In this document: positions 1 through 7,013 of the stretch, piece by piece
Layout: each line of letters begins with the position of its first letter
How positions within the stretch are numbered: the stretch's first letter is position 1
From: Chryseobacterium ureilyticum
Lineage (GTDB): Bacteria; Bacteroidota; Bacteroidia; Flavobacteriales; Weeksellaceae
Direction: 5' to 3'
Assembly: GCF_900156735.1 (NCBI RefSeq)
Contig: NZ_FTOL01000010.1
Span: 57,595-121,594 of the forward strand
DNA: 64,000 nucleotides
Translations under genes and position numbers: made by a program
The notes under the pieces: generated by a model
Told to the model about the DNA's origin: nothing
Seen by the model: only the letters and a program-made list of their open reading frames with translations
The model's database searches: none

Positions 1-22
1 GCAACTTGTCTTGGATTCATTT

Positions 23-337
23 CTATATGTTTGTTATTTCTTCATATAATTCATCAGATAATTTATCATAAATACTCATGGTTTTACCGAGAATTACCTG
101 TTCATATGAAAGTTGGGGGTCAGAATTGGCAGAACAGTTTTCCTCTTCATACAATGCATTTAAGTCAATTCCATTTTCATTGGCTAATCTATTGATCAGC
201 ATTCTGTATTTTTCATTAAACTCTCCCAGTAATTCAAGTCTTACATTACTATCCGTGGAAGAAGCTCTCTCAGTTAAATACTGCTTTTCAATAGCAAGCC
301 TTGTTTCTAATTCAGCTCTGAATTCTTCTATATTCAT
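23..337 (-). CDS. hypothetical protein, helical, 104 aa
   Basis: I do not recognise this protein. It is short, acidic and predicted mostly helical, rich in Glu, Leu and Asn, with no signal peptide or membrane segment. An in-frame ATG lies 8 codons further upstream at 361, but those codons fall inside an intergenic repeat (about 341-430). I therefore chose the ATG at 337, giving a protein beginning MNIEEFRAEL. It lies on the same strand as the paa genes, about 90 bases after paaH, so it could be the last gene of that operon or an independent unit. The function is unknown. It is probably real, because the frame is open, charge-balanced and not overlapped by a better gene. Confidence 0.6.
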   Translation of the reverse strand: MNIEEFRAELETRLAIEKQYLTERASSTDSNVRLELLGEFNEKYRMLINRLANENGIDLNALYEEENCSANSDPQLSYEQVILGKTMSIYDKLSDELYEEITNI

Positions 338-340
338 TTT

Positions 341-430
341 ATTAATGTAGCAATATAACAATCTAGCAGTGTACCAGTAAAATATTTTGTAAGTCAGATA
401 TTGGTAAACTGATACATTGGTACATTTTAT
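341..430. repeat. intergenic repeat, family B (GTA-CAAT type)
   Basis: The segment is built from short variants of GTANCAAT, TCTAGCA, TTGGTA and ACATTGGTAC. Its right half, read on the minus strand, resembles its left half, so it is an imperfect inverted repeat. Similar units occur at 2806-2870 and 3541-3582 in the same operon. The upstream end of the 23-337 reading frame runs into this repeat. No coding function is seen. Confidence 0.55.
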
Positions 431-1560
431 TATAATTTTCTCAGCAAAGGACTTTGTCTGTACCTTTCTTCCTGATATTCTTCGTAAAGATTCTGTAGAG
501 TTTCGGAGATTTTTGAATACCCGATTTCATTTCCCCAAGACAACAATCCTTTTGGATAGTTTACGCCTTTCTGCATTGCCAGTTCAATATCCTCGTCATT
601 GGCAACACCTAATCTTTTAGCTTCCACGGCTTCATTGATCAACATAGAAATGATTCTTAAAAAGATCTGCTGATAAAGAGCATCGTCTTTCTGTGCTTCA
701 GGTTTTACAGCCCCTTCACTGTAATCGTAGAACCCTCTTCCTATTTTTCTGCCATGAAGTTTGGCTTCAGACATTCTCTGCTGAAGTAAAGATGGCTTAT
801 ATTTAGGGTCATAGAAATAATCTTTGTAAACTGTTGTTGTTACAGCAAAATTCACATCCACTCCAATAAGATCCATCAATTCAAAAGGTCCCATTTTGAA
901 GTTTCCAAGGGTTTTCATTGCATCATCTACCTGTTCAGGTGTAGCAATATTTTCTTCAACAATTCTTAGCGCCTCTCCATAATACGGACGGGCAATTCTG
1001 TTGACAATAAATCCTGGGATATCTTTAGCAATCACAGGCATTTTACCCCATTCTTTCATGAGGTTATAAATTTTTTCTGCTAATGTTTTTTCTGTTAATA
1101 AGGATGGAATGACTTCCACTAAAGGCATCAATGGAGCCGGATTGAAAAAGTGAATTCCGATGAAACGCTCCGGTTTCTTTAATTCTGCACCAAGAGAGGT
1201 GATAGAAATGGATGAGGTATTGGAACCGATGATACAGTCTTCAGAAACATAGATTTCAAGTTCTGTAAAAACTTTGGTCTTAATTTCTTTATTTTCAATG
1301 ATCGCTTCGATAACTAAATCAGAATCTTTTAAATCCTGCAATACTTCACCTTTAACGATATTGCTTCTTATTTCTGTTGCTTTTTCCTGAGAGATTTTAC
1401 CTTTTTCAGTTAATTTCTGAAGCGTTTTCTCTAAACCTGCAAGTGCTTTATCTATTTGTGGAGCATTAGCATCGAATAAAACGACCTTGCATCCTGCTGT
1501 TGCAGCTACCTGAGCAATTCCTACGCCCATGGTTCCTGCACCAATAATTCCAATATTCAT
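430..1560 (-). CDS. paaH: 3-hydroxyacyl-CoA dehydrogenase (phenylacetate pathway)
   Basis: NAD-dependent oxidation of a 3-hydroxyacyl-CoA; in the phenylacetate pathway PaaH oxidises 3-hydroxyadipyl-CoA to 3-oxoadipyl-CoA. The N-terminus carries a Rossmann nucleotide site (GAGTMGVGIAQ, about residues 7-17). The family substrate motif GIHFFNPAPLMPLVEV is near residue 135, and the catalytic-domain hinge DIPGFIVNR follows. At 376 aa it is longer than the usual 280-300 aa, because a second partial C-terminal 3HCDH helical domain follows (about 290-370). It is the last recognisable paa gene on the minus strand. The repeat-bounded four-helix gene separates it from paaG. The PaaH assignment rests on operon context; a 3-hydroxybutyryl-CoA dehydrogenase is the alternative. 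Confidence 0.9.
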   Translation of the reverse strand: MNIGIIGAGTMGVGIAQVAATAGCKVVLFDANAPQIDKALAGLEKTLQKLTEKGKISQEKATEIRSNIVKGEVLQDLKDSDLVIEAIIENKEIKTKVFTELEIYVSEDCIIGSNTSSISITSLGAELKKPERFIGIHFFNPAPLMPLVEVIPSLLTEKTLAEKIYNLMKEWGKMPVIAKDIPGFIVNRIARPYYGEALRIVEENIATPEQVDDAMKTLGNFKMGPFELMDLIGVDVNFAVTTTVYKDYFYDPKYKPSLLQQRMSEAKLHGRKIGRGFYDYSEGAVKPEAQKDDALYQQIFLRIISMLINEAVEAKRLGVANDEDIELAMQKGVNYPKGLLSWGNEIGYSKISETLQNLYEEYQEERYRQSPLLRKL

Positions 1561-1574
1561 AATTTTAATTTGAA

Positions 1575-1597
1575 AATTTGAGAATGGGTTAATTTGA
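1575..1597 (+). repeat. left arm of perfect 23-bp inverted repeat around four-helix gene
   Basis: These 23 bases are the exact reverse complement of 1965-1987. The core includes TTTGAGAATGGGTTAATTTG. The arm lies 3 bases beyond the stop codon of the four-helix-bundle gene (1601-1954), so the whole gene fits between the two arms. Extra copies of the AATTTGAAAAT unit extend the repeat outward to about 1567. Confidence 0.9.
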
Positions 1598-1600
1598 AAA

Positions 1601-1954
1601 TTATTTAATTTTTGACGTTGAAATAATTTTAGACAGAATTAATACTATTTCTTTTAAATCTAAAAGCAATTTTTCTTCCGGTGAATTCAAATGTGGAGAC
1701 TTTAAACATAATAAAAGCCAATACTCAGTTTCATCTGCTTCTTTAGCTGCAATTTTTATTTTATGGATAAAATCTGCCTTACTTTCAGCATTCTGAGCTT
1801 CCTTTACATTCGCTCCAATTGATGTACCTGATTTAAAAATCTGATTCGCTAGTGAAAATTTATTAATCCTATATAGTCCTTCTGAAAATTCTATAATGTT
1901 TAATGCAAACTCAAATGTTTTATTTACAATAATATTTTCTTTGTCATTTCTCAT
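1601..1954 (-). CDS. four-helix-bundle protein, 23S rRNA IVP / Avd-like
   Basis: This small helical protein of 117 aa belongs to the S23/IVP four-helix-bundle family, known from intervening sequences in 23S rRNA and related to the Avd protein of diversity-generating retroelements. Diagnostic stretches are NKTFEFALNIIEFSEGLY, NQIFKSGTSIGANVKEAQNA and the helix with EADETEYWLLLCLKS. A TTG at 1960 would add two residues, but ATG at 1954 is better. The gene interrupts a metabolic operon and lies exactly between perfect 23-base inverted repeats (1575-1597 and 1965-1987). Related gene-less repeats fill three other gaps of the operon. The molecular function of free-standing members is not established. 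A role as cargo of a mobile cassette is my inference. Confidence 0.88.
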   Translation of the reverse strand: MRNDKENIIVNKTFEFALNIIEFSEGLYRINKFSLANQIFKSGTSIGANVKEAQNAESKADFIHKIKIAAKEADETEYWLLLCLKSPHLNSPEEKLLLDLKEIVLILSKIISTSKIK

Positions 1955-1964
1955 TTTCAAATTC

Positions 1965-1987
1965 TCAAATTAACCCATTCTCAAATT
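1965..1987 (-). repeat. right arm of perfect 23-bp inverted repeat around four-helix gene
   Basis: Exact reverse complement of 1575-1597. The arm ends 4 bases before the paaG stop codon region. Between it and the gene, a further TTTTCAAATTC unit runs into the start codon: on the minus strand the sequence TTTGAAAATGAG contains the ATG at 1954. Confidence 0.9.
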
Positions 1988-1990
1988 GAT

Positions 1991-2791
1991 TTATTTTCCT
2001 TTATAATTAGGTTTTCTTTTTTGTAAAAAGGCATTTACTCCTTCAATGAAATCTGCTGTTTCTGCTGCTTCCTGTTGTAGGTCTCCTTCTAACTCAAGTT
2101 GTTCTTTTAAAGTGTTTGTATAAGAACTTGCGAATGCTTTTTTCGTAAGCTTAATCGCTGCAGTTGGCATGTTTGCCATTCTTTCAAGAATTTCCATTGA
2201 TTTTGGTAAGAATTCTTCATCACTGAAAACTTCTGCAACAAGTCCATAAGACTTAGATTCTTCAGCAGATAATTTCTTTCCTGTAAACGCTAAATAATTC
2301 GCCAATTGTCTACCTAAAAGCTTCGGTAAGAAATATGTACCTCCTGTATCTGGAATCAAACCGATATTTGAAAACGCCTGAGCAAAGTAAGCTTTTTCAT
2401 GAGCTAACACGAAATCAGAAATTAAAGCCAGCATTGCTCCCGCTCCTACAGCCGGACCATTTACCAATGCAATAACGGGTTTCTTACAACGTGTAACTTC
2501 CATTACCAAAGGATTGTAGTAATCCACCACTATTTTTCTGATGATATCATTATCATGGTGTTCTTTACCTACTACGAAAGCTTCATCAAGATTCTGTCCT
2601 GAACAAAAAGCTCTTCCTCTTCCGGAAATGGCAACGCATCTTACCGTCTCATCATTACTGCACTCTTTAACGAAGTCTCTTAAATCTGCCAAAGCAGGCT
2701 TCGTAAGGGCATTCATAGTTTCAGGTTGATTCAGATAAGCAATTTTTAGCTTTCCGTCAAAATGCGATTCAATATCGAGTTGTGTATACAT
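1991..2791 (-). CDS. paaG: enoyl-CoA hydratase/isomerase family, probable 1,2-epoxyphenylacetyl-CoA isomerase
   Basis: Crotonase-fold protein of 266 aa. In the phenylacetate pathway PaaG isomerises the ring epoxide to an oxepin-CoA. Visible motifs are the oxyanion-hole segment SGRGRAFCSGQNLDE (about residues 55-70), the second oxyanion loop GPAVGAGAMLALISDF (about 112-127), and the active-site helix FSNIGLIPDTGGTYFLPKL. The Asp of IPDTGG is the position of the catalytic acid of PaaG-type isomerases. The adjacent paaA-E epoxidase genes support PaaG over a general enoyl-CoA hydratase (PaaF). Only one crotonase gene is in the window, so PaaF must be elsewhere or this protein could cover both roles. 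Confidence 0.88.
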   Translation of the reverse strand: MYTQLDIESHFDGKLKIAYLNQPETMNALTKPALADLRDFVKECSNDETVRCVAISGRGRAFCSGQNLDEAFVVGKEHHDNDIIRKIVVDYYNPLVMEVTRCKKPVIALVNGPAVGAGAMLALISDFVLAHEKAYFAQAFSNIGLIPDTGGTYFLPKLLGRQLANYLAFTGKKLSAEESKSYGLVAEVFSDEEFLPKSMEILERMANMPTAAIKLTKKAFASSYTNTLKEQLELEGDLQQEAAETADFIEGVNAFLQKRKPNYKGK

Positions 2792-2805
2792 AGTTTTTGT
2801 ATTTT

Positions 2806-2870
2806 ATATTTAACAATGCACTAATTTAACAATATTAATCAATGTAACCGTCTAACAATTTAACAATATA
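2806..2870. repeat. intergenic repeat, family B
   Basis: AT-rich variants of AACAATTTAACAAT and ATCAATGTAAC sit between paaD and paaG. The same units, on the opposite strand, occur at 3541-3582, and a related copy at 341-430. The rest of the 2792-2948 gap shows no gene or clear terminator. Confidence 0.55.
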
Positions 2871-2948
2871 GCCCTATCATCGTTATGTTTTGCATAGTCC
2901 GTAAACCTTATGGATAAACTGATACTTTGATTTATTGTTATGTTCATT

Positions 2949-3413
2949 TTAGTGGCATTTAAAATAATCAAAAGGTTCCAGACAATCCAGGCACTGATAA
3001 GACGCCTTACACAAAGTAGACCCAAATCTGCTGATCTGTTTGGTGTGCTCAGAACCACAGCGTGGACATTTTTTCGGTTTTCCGATGTGATGTTCATCTG
3101 CTCCTTTTTCGGGAGGTGTAATTCCGTAAACACGAAGTTTTTCTCTCGCTTCATCGGTCAACCAATCTGTTGTCCAAATTGGAAACATTTTGGTGACTAC
3201 TTTGGCTTCCCATCCGTTTTCCTTCATGATCTTTATGATATCTTCTTCGATGGTAAACATTGCAGGACATGCTGAATAGGTAGGAGTAATTGTCACTTCA
3301 CAAGAATTTTCACCTGTAATCTGTGCCTCTCTTACAATTCCCAGCTCCACAATGTTGATCACCGGAATTTCCGGATCGGGAACCATTTCTAATATTTCTA
3401 AAGGATTTTTCAA
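2949..3413 (-). CDS. paaD: 1,2-phenylacetyl-CoA epoxidase subunit PaaD
   Basis: PaaD (called PaaJ in some nomenclatures) is a maturation factor thought to help insert iron into the PaaA di-iron subunit. The first ~95 residues are a MIP18/DUF59-type domain (EILEMVPDPEIPVINIVELG, then TPTYSACPAMFTIEED). A C-terminal zinc ribbon follows, with CPRCGS near residue 118 and a second Cys pair in QCLDCLEPFDYFKC. The length of 154 aa is normal. It lies downstream of paaC in the order A-B-C-D seen in most paa epoxidase clusters. The gap of about 170 bases to paaC holds repeats and no gene. Confidence 0.92.
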   Translation of the reverse strand: MKNPLEILEMVPDPEIPVINIVELGIVREAQITGENSCEVTITPTYSACPAMFTIEEDIIKIMKENGWEAKVVTKMFPIWTTDWLTDEAREKLRVYGITPPEKGADEHHIGKPKKCPRCGSEHTKQISRFGSTLCKASYQCLDCLEPFDYFKCH

Positions 3414-3421
3414 TCTTTTTT

Positions 3422-3510
3422 TCTAATTTTTTAAACGCAAAATGCGCTAAGATTTTTTTGAAAGCTAAATGTTTTTAAGCTCGCAAAGGCGTTTCACTTA
3501 GCAAAGTCAA
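3422..3510. repeat. intergenic repeat, GCAAA/CTTAGC type
   Basis: AAACGCAAAATGCGCTAAG at the left and GGCGTTTCACTTAGC at the right form an imperfect inverted arrangement around an AT-rich centre. It looks like a dispersed intergenic element rather than a gene. A possibly related fragment, ACCACGAAGTCACAAAA, lies near 8451. Its function is unknown, and I see no promoter or terminator in it. Confidence 0.4.
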
Positions 3511-3540
3511 CAAAAAGCAGTTTGTCAATATCTCGATTTT

Positions 3541-3582
3541 AAGATTGTTACATTGATAAATTGCTAGATTGTTACATTCCAA
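3541..3582. repeat. intergenic repeat, family B
   Basis: Tandem units AGATTGTTACATTGATAAAT and GCTAGATTGTTACATT lie just before the paaC stop codon. They match, on the opposite strand, the units at 2806-2870. Together with the 341-430 copy they form a second repeat family confined here to the paa region. Confidence 0.55.
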
Positions 3583-3585
3583 AAT

Positions 3586-4335
3586 TTACCAAGTACAACC
3601 CGGATACGCTCGCTGCATATATTGAAGTTCACAAAGGATAAATCCGAAATACTCTGTATGATATCCTGTTCTTGATTTAGGCTGCATAAATGGATTCGCT
3701 GGATATTCTAATCCAAAGCTTTGGAAATCTTTCTCCGTTACAGCCACAAATTCTTTATACAACTCATCAGCATTCGGAACAATATTTAGAGCAACCAGAT
3801 CATCTTCACCTTCTGATTTTGCAAAAAGTCCTTTTGTATATTCCCAGATATCTTCAATAGCCCTTTCTAAACGTGTACGGCTTTCTTCTGTTCCCTGAGC
3901 AAAAATTTTCATCCAGGATGCAGCGTGAGTATAGTGATATCTTACTTCTTTTAATGATTTTTGAGCAATTGCCGATAATTCCTCATTAGCCGAATTTGAC
4001 AACGCTTCGTACATCAATTTCTGATACACAGAAAAAACATAAACCTTTAGAATCGTCTGAGCATAATCTTCATTGGGAAGTTCTGTCCAGTGTGCGTTTA
4101 CATATTCGTGCTCGTATCTTAAGAAGGCGATATCATCTTCGCTTTTACCATTGTCGATTACTCTTGAAGCATACACATAAAAGTTATTAGCCTGTCCAAG
4201 TTCATCCAACGCAATATTCGTTAATGCAATATCTTCCTCTAAATAAGGACCTTCACCGCACCATGCAGACAAACGCTGTCCCATAATGAAACTGTCGTCT
4301 GCTAGTTTTAATAAATAATTATATAATGGGTTCAT
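3586..4335 (-). CDS. paaC: 1,2-phenylacetyl-CoA epoxidase structural subunit PaaC
   Basis: PaaC is the ferritin-like partner of PaaA and forms the A-C heterodimers of the epoxidase core. The all-helical 249-aa sequence shows the family segments LADDSFIMGQRLSAWCGEGP (residues 10-29), EEDIALTNIALDELGQANN, and the C-terminal GYHTEYFGFILCELQYMQRA. By family knowledge PaaC has lost the di-iron site and stabilises PaaA. It lies between paaB and paaD in the standard order. The paaB-paaC gap is filled by a family A inverted repeat. Confidence 0.93.
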   Translation of the reverse strand: MNPLYNYLLKLADDSFIMGQRLSAWCGEGPYLEEDIALTNIALDELGQANNFYVYASRVIDNGKSEDDIAFLRYEHEYVNAHWTELPNEDYAQTILKVYVFSVYQKLMYEALSNSANEELSAIAQKSLKEVRYHYTHAASWMKIFAQGTEESRTRLERAIEDIWEYTKGLFAKSEGEDDLVALNIVPNADELYKEFVAVTEKDFQSFGLEYPANPFMQPKSRTGYHTEYFGFILCELQYMQRAYPGCTW

Positions 4336-4343
4336 TATTTTTT

Positions 4344-4466
4344 AATTTGAAAATTTGAGAATTAGTTAATTTGAAAATTGATTGATTACCTGAATTGAAA
4401 GTTTGAGAATAATTAACGTGGTTAAGGTCATTTTCAAATTTTCAAATTAGTACATTTTCAAATTAT
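4344..4466. repeat. family A inverted repeat, gene-less copy 1
   Basis: A repeat of about 123 bases fills the paaB-paaC gap. The left end has AATTTGAAAATTTGAGAAT then TTAATTTGAAAATT. The right end, read on the minus strand, has AATTTGAAAATGTACTAATT then TGAAAATTTGAAAATG. The ends match the arms around the four-helix gene at 1567-1987. The centre (GATTGAT, AATTGAAAGTTTGAGAATAA) is homologous to the centre of the copy at 4757-4877. On the minus strand an ATG follows the inner AATTTGAAA, as it does at the start of the four-helix gene, and opens a 21-codon frame. Confidence 0.85.
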
Positions 4467-4470
4467 TAAT

Positions 4471-4752
4471 CTACATATTTTTTACGTCGTTTGGAATTTC
4501 ATAGAACGTAGGATGACGATATAGTTTATCATCAGCCGGATCAAAGAATGCTTCTTTATCTACTCCTTCCGAAGTCACAATATATTTACTTGGAACTACC
4601 CAAACAGAAGTTCCTTCTTTTCTTCTTGTATAAACGTCTCTTGCGTTCTGTAAAGCCATTTCTGCTGTTGGCGCCTGTACTATTCCAACGTGTTTGTGAG
4701 ATAATCCCGGTTTAGTCTGAATAAACACTTCCCACATATCTAAATTTGCCAT
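4471..4752 (-). CDS. paaB: 1,2-phenylacetyl-CoA epoxidase subunit PaaB
   Basis: PaaB is a small subunit that bridges the PaaA-PaaC heterodimers in the epoxidase. The 93-aa sequence has the family landmarks WEVFIQTKPGLSHKHVG (residues 7-23), the middle segment ALQNARDVYTRRKEGTSVWV, and the C-terminal FYEIP. Its length matches the family. It is flanked on both sides by family A repeats, so it is separated from paaA and paaC by about 120 bases each. That spacing is unusual for subunits of one enzyme, which are normally tightly packed. Confidence 0.94.
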   Translation of the reverse strand: MANLDMWEVFIQTKPGLSHKHVGIVQAPTAEMALQNARDVYTRRKEGTSVWVVPSKYIVTSEGVDKEAFFDPADDKLYRHPTFYEIPNDVKNM

Positions 4753-4756
4753 AATT

Positions 4757-4877
4757 AATTTGAAAATTTGAAAATTGGTTGATTTGAAAATTGATTGATC
4801 GTCTTAATTGAAAATTTGAGAATTATTTAACATTGTTAATTTCATTTCAAATTTTCAAATTGGCACATTTTCAAATT
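4757..4877. repeat. family A inverted repeat, gene-less copy 2
   Basis: A repeat of about 121 bases fills the paaA-paaB gap. The left arm is AATTTGAAAATTTGAAAATT with GATTTGAAAATTGATTGAT. The right arm, read on the minus strand, is AATTTGAAAATGTGCCAATT with TGAAAATTTGAAATG. The paaA stop codon lies inside the right end. Left arm, centre and right arm are all homologous to the copy at 4344-4466, so these are two copies of one element and not chance AT-rich sequence. Confidence 0.85.
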
Positions 4878-5814
4878 ATATAACTTCTTTTTGTTGTTTC
4901 TCTGCAAAAGCAATTGCAGCTTCTTTTACCCAGGAATTTTCTCTTTGAGCCTTTCTCTTAGTCTCGATACGCTTTTTATTGCAAGGTCCGTTTCCTTTTA
5001 AGATTTCCATGAACTCACCCCAAGGAAGTTCTCCGAAATCATAATGTTGTCTTTCCTCATTCCATTTCAGATCTTTATCCGGAATGGTTAATCCTAAGAA
5101 TTCAGCCTGAGAAACGGTAACATCGATAAACCTTTGACGAAGACTGTCATTACTTTCTCTTTTTACTCTGTAATTCATAGAGATTTTAGAGTTTGGCGAG
5201 CTGTCATCGTTAGGTCCAAACATCATTAAAGCAGGCCACCAGAAACGGTTTAATGAAGCTTGAGCCATTTCTTTCTGCTGTTTCGTACCACGACAAAGAG
5301 CCATTAAGATTTCATATCCTTGTCTTTGGTGGAAAGATTCTTCTTTACAAATCTTTACCATCGCTCTTGAGTAAGGTCCATAAGAATTCCCCATCAACAT
5401 AACCTGGTTCATAATAGCTGCACCATCAACCAGCCAGCCGATTGCACCAATATCAGCCCAGCTTAATGTGGGATAATTAAAGATACTTGAGTATTTCGCT
5501 TTTCCTTCCAGCATATCATCATAAGTAGCATCTCTGTCTGCCCTGATGCTTCCGTCTCCTAATGTTTCTGTTGCAGAATAAAGGTATAAACCATGTCCTG
5601 CTTCATCCTGAACTTTAGCTAAAAGCGCCATTTTTCTTCTTAATGAAGGTGCTCTGGAAATCCAATTGGCTTCCGGTAGCATTCCTACAATTTCAGAATG
5701 GGCGTGCTGTGAAATCTGACGAACCAAAAGTTTTCTGTAATCATCTGGCATTACATCTTTCGGTTCTACTTTATTTTCTTCGTGAACGTATTGAACAAAT
5801 TTTTCTAAGTCCAT
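4876..5814 (-). CDS. paaA: 1,2-phenylacetyl-CoA epoxidase catalytic subunit PaaA
   Basis: PaaA is the catalytic di-iron oxygenase subunit; it epoxidises the aromatic ring of phenylacetyl-CoA using O2 and electrons from PaaE. The 312-aa helical protein shows candidate iron ligands in SEIVGMLPEANWISRAPSL (about residues 40-58) and KVQDEAGHGLYLYSATETLG (EAGH, the ExxH pattern), and a second ExxH in CKEESFHQRQGYEIL. The length is normal. It follows paaE and precedes paaB, with family A repeats in both gaps. Confidence 0.95.
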   Translation of the reverse strand: MDLEKFVQYVHEENKVEPKDVMPDDYRKLLVRQISQHAHSEIVGMLPEANWISRAPSLRRKMALLAKVQDEAGHGLYLYSATETLGDGSIRADRDATYDDMLEGKAKYSSIFNYPTLSWADIGAIGWLVDGAAIMNQVMLMGNSYGPYSRAMVKICKEESFHQRQGYEILMALCRGTKQQKEMAQASLNRFWWPALMMFGPNDDSSPNSKISMNYRVKRESNDSLRQRFIDVTVSQAEFLGLTIPDKDLKWNEERQHYDFGELPWGEFMEILKGNGPCNKKRIETKRKAQRENSWVKEAAIAFAEKQQKEVI

Positions 5815-5822
5815 AATCTTTT

Positions 5823-5924
5823 AATTTGAGAATTTGAGAATTAGTTAATTTGAAAATTATTTAGAGAAACTGAGAATAAACGATTACCCATTTTCAAATC
5901 TCCAAATTAGCGCATTTTCAAATT
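5823..5924. repeat. family A inverted repeat, gene-less copy 3 (short)
   Basis: A repeat of about 102 bases lies between paaA and paaE. The left end AATTTGAGAATTTGAGAATT then TTAATTTGAAAATTATTTA matches the left arm and the 3' end of the four-helix gene at 1567-1606 (shared TTAATTTGAAAATTATTTA). The right end on the minus strand is AATTTGAAAATGCGCTAATT then GATTTGAAAATG. It looks like the four-helix element with nearly all of the gene deleted. Confidence 0.82.
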
Positions 5925-5927
5925 GAA

Positions 5928-7013
5928 TTAAACATCATAATTAAGCATCACCACATTCGTTGTCGGGTGACATTGACAGGTAAGAACGTAGCCTCTTGCC
6001 ACTTCGTCTTCGGTAAGCGCGTAGTTTTTCTCCATGAAAACTTCTCCTTCCAAAACTTCCGCTTTACACGTACAACAAACTCCTCCTTTACATGCAAAAG
6101 GCACAGGAAGATTGTCTTTCAATGCTTTATCTAAGATACTCTCTTTTTTGGAATTAAGGTGAAATGAATATTCATCATCATCAATAATTACCGTTACCAT
6201 ACTTTCAATATTGGCAATCGCTTTGAATTCATCACTCATTTCCTCCGTATTTTCTTCGTCAGGAGCCGTGAAGTATTCAAATAAAACCTGTATAGCTGGT
6301 ACTTTTTTATCTTTCTTTAAATAATCTGCAATTCCTTTAATCATTTCTGAAGGACCGCAGATAAAATATGTAGATTCTTTTACATCAATCTCAGTATATC
6401 TTTCAAACAACTGATCTAATTTCTCAGGAGAAATTCTTCCTTCAAAAACCGGATCTACATGCTTTTCACGACTTACCAGATAAATCACTTTAAGCCTTCC
6501 GTTGAACTGTTCTACTAACTTGTCAATTTCAGCTTTTCTCAAAACATGCTCCATGCTTCTGTTACTATAGAACAAGTAAGCATTACTGTTAGGTTCCTGA
6601 TAAAGACTTTCTTTGATATTGGATAATACCGGAGTGATTCCGCTTCCTGCAGCCAGACCAACATATGTTTTTACGTTAGTCGGGTGATAAGAAGTATTGA
6701 AACCACCCATTGGAGGCATTACTTCCAACATTTCATCCATATGAAGATGCTCATTGAAATATCCTGAAACTTTTCCGTTTTCAAGCAATTTCACCAAAAC
6801 TTCCAGTGTATTGCTCTTTTCACTTGGAGCATTACAGATAGAGTAAGAACGTCTTTCCTCATTTCCGTTGATCATCATACGAAAATTAAGGTATTGTCCT
6901 TGTTTGAACCTGAACTTGTCTTTCAGCTCTTCAGGAATTTCCACCGCTACATTCACAGCGTCTGAAGTATCCTTCTGAACCTTTACAGTTTTAAGTTTAT
7001 AAAATGAATTCAT
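5928..7013 (-). CDS. paaE: 1,2-phenylacetyl-CoA epoxidase reductase subunit PaaE
   Basis: PaaE passes electrons from NAD(P)H through FAD and a 2Fe-2S cluster to PaaA. Domains in order: an FAD-binding barrel with RRSYSICNAPSE (about residues 54-65), an NAD-binding domain with GLAAGSGITPVLSNIK (about 120) and YFICGPSEMI (about 217), and a C-terminal plant-type ferredoxin domain with the cluster motif PFACKGGVCCTCKAE and the last Cys in YVLTCQCHP. The length of 361 aa is typical. The start ATG overlaps the paaK stop by one base (TAATG), so the two are probably translationally coupled. Confidence 0.95.
   Translation of the reverse strand: MNSFYKLKTVKVQKDTSDAVNVAVEIPEELKDKFRFKQGQYLNFRMMINGNEERRSYSICNAPSEKSNTLEVLVKLLENGKVSGYFNEHLHMDEMLEVMPPMGGFNTSYHPTNVKTYVGLAAGSGITPVLSNIKESLYQEPNSNAYLFYSNRSMEHVLRKAEIDKLVEQFNGRLKVIYLVSREKHVDPVFEGRISPEKLDQLFERYTEIDVKESTYFICGPSEMIKGIADYLKKDKKVPAIQVLFEYFTAPDEENTEEMSDEFKAIANIESMVTVIIDDDEYSFHLNSKKESILDKALKDNLPVPFACKGGVCCTCKAEVLEGEVFMEKNYALTEDEVARGYVLTCQCHPTTNVVMLNYDV

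Noticed and set aside
1601..1954. The four-helix gene as evidence of a diversity-generating retroelement (Avd)
   Set aside because: No reverse transcriptase, template repeat or variable repeat is seen in the window; only the fold family is shared.
2852..3275. Frames on both strands overlapping paaD and the paaD-paaG gap
   Set aside because: PaaD explains the coding signal; the others have no motifs and overlap a repeat.
4340..5930. The repeated AATTTGAAAAT units in the paa gaps as a CRISPR array
   Set aside because: The units vary in length, are inverted relative to each other, lack unique spacers of constant size, and are separated by whole genes; no cas gene is near.
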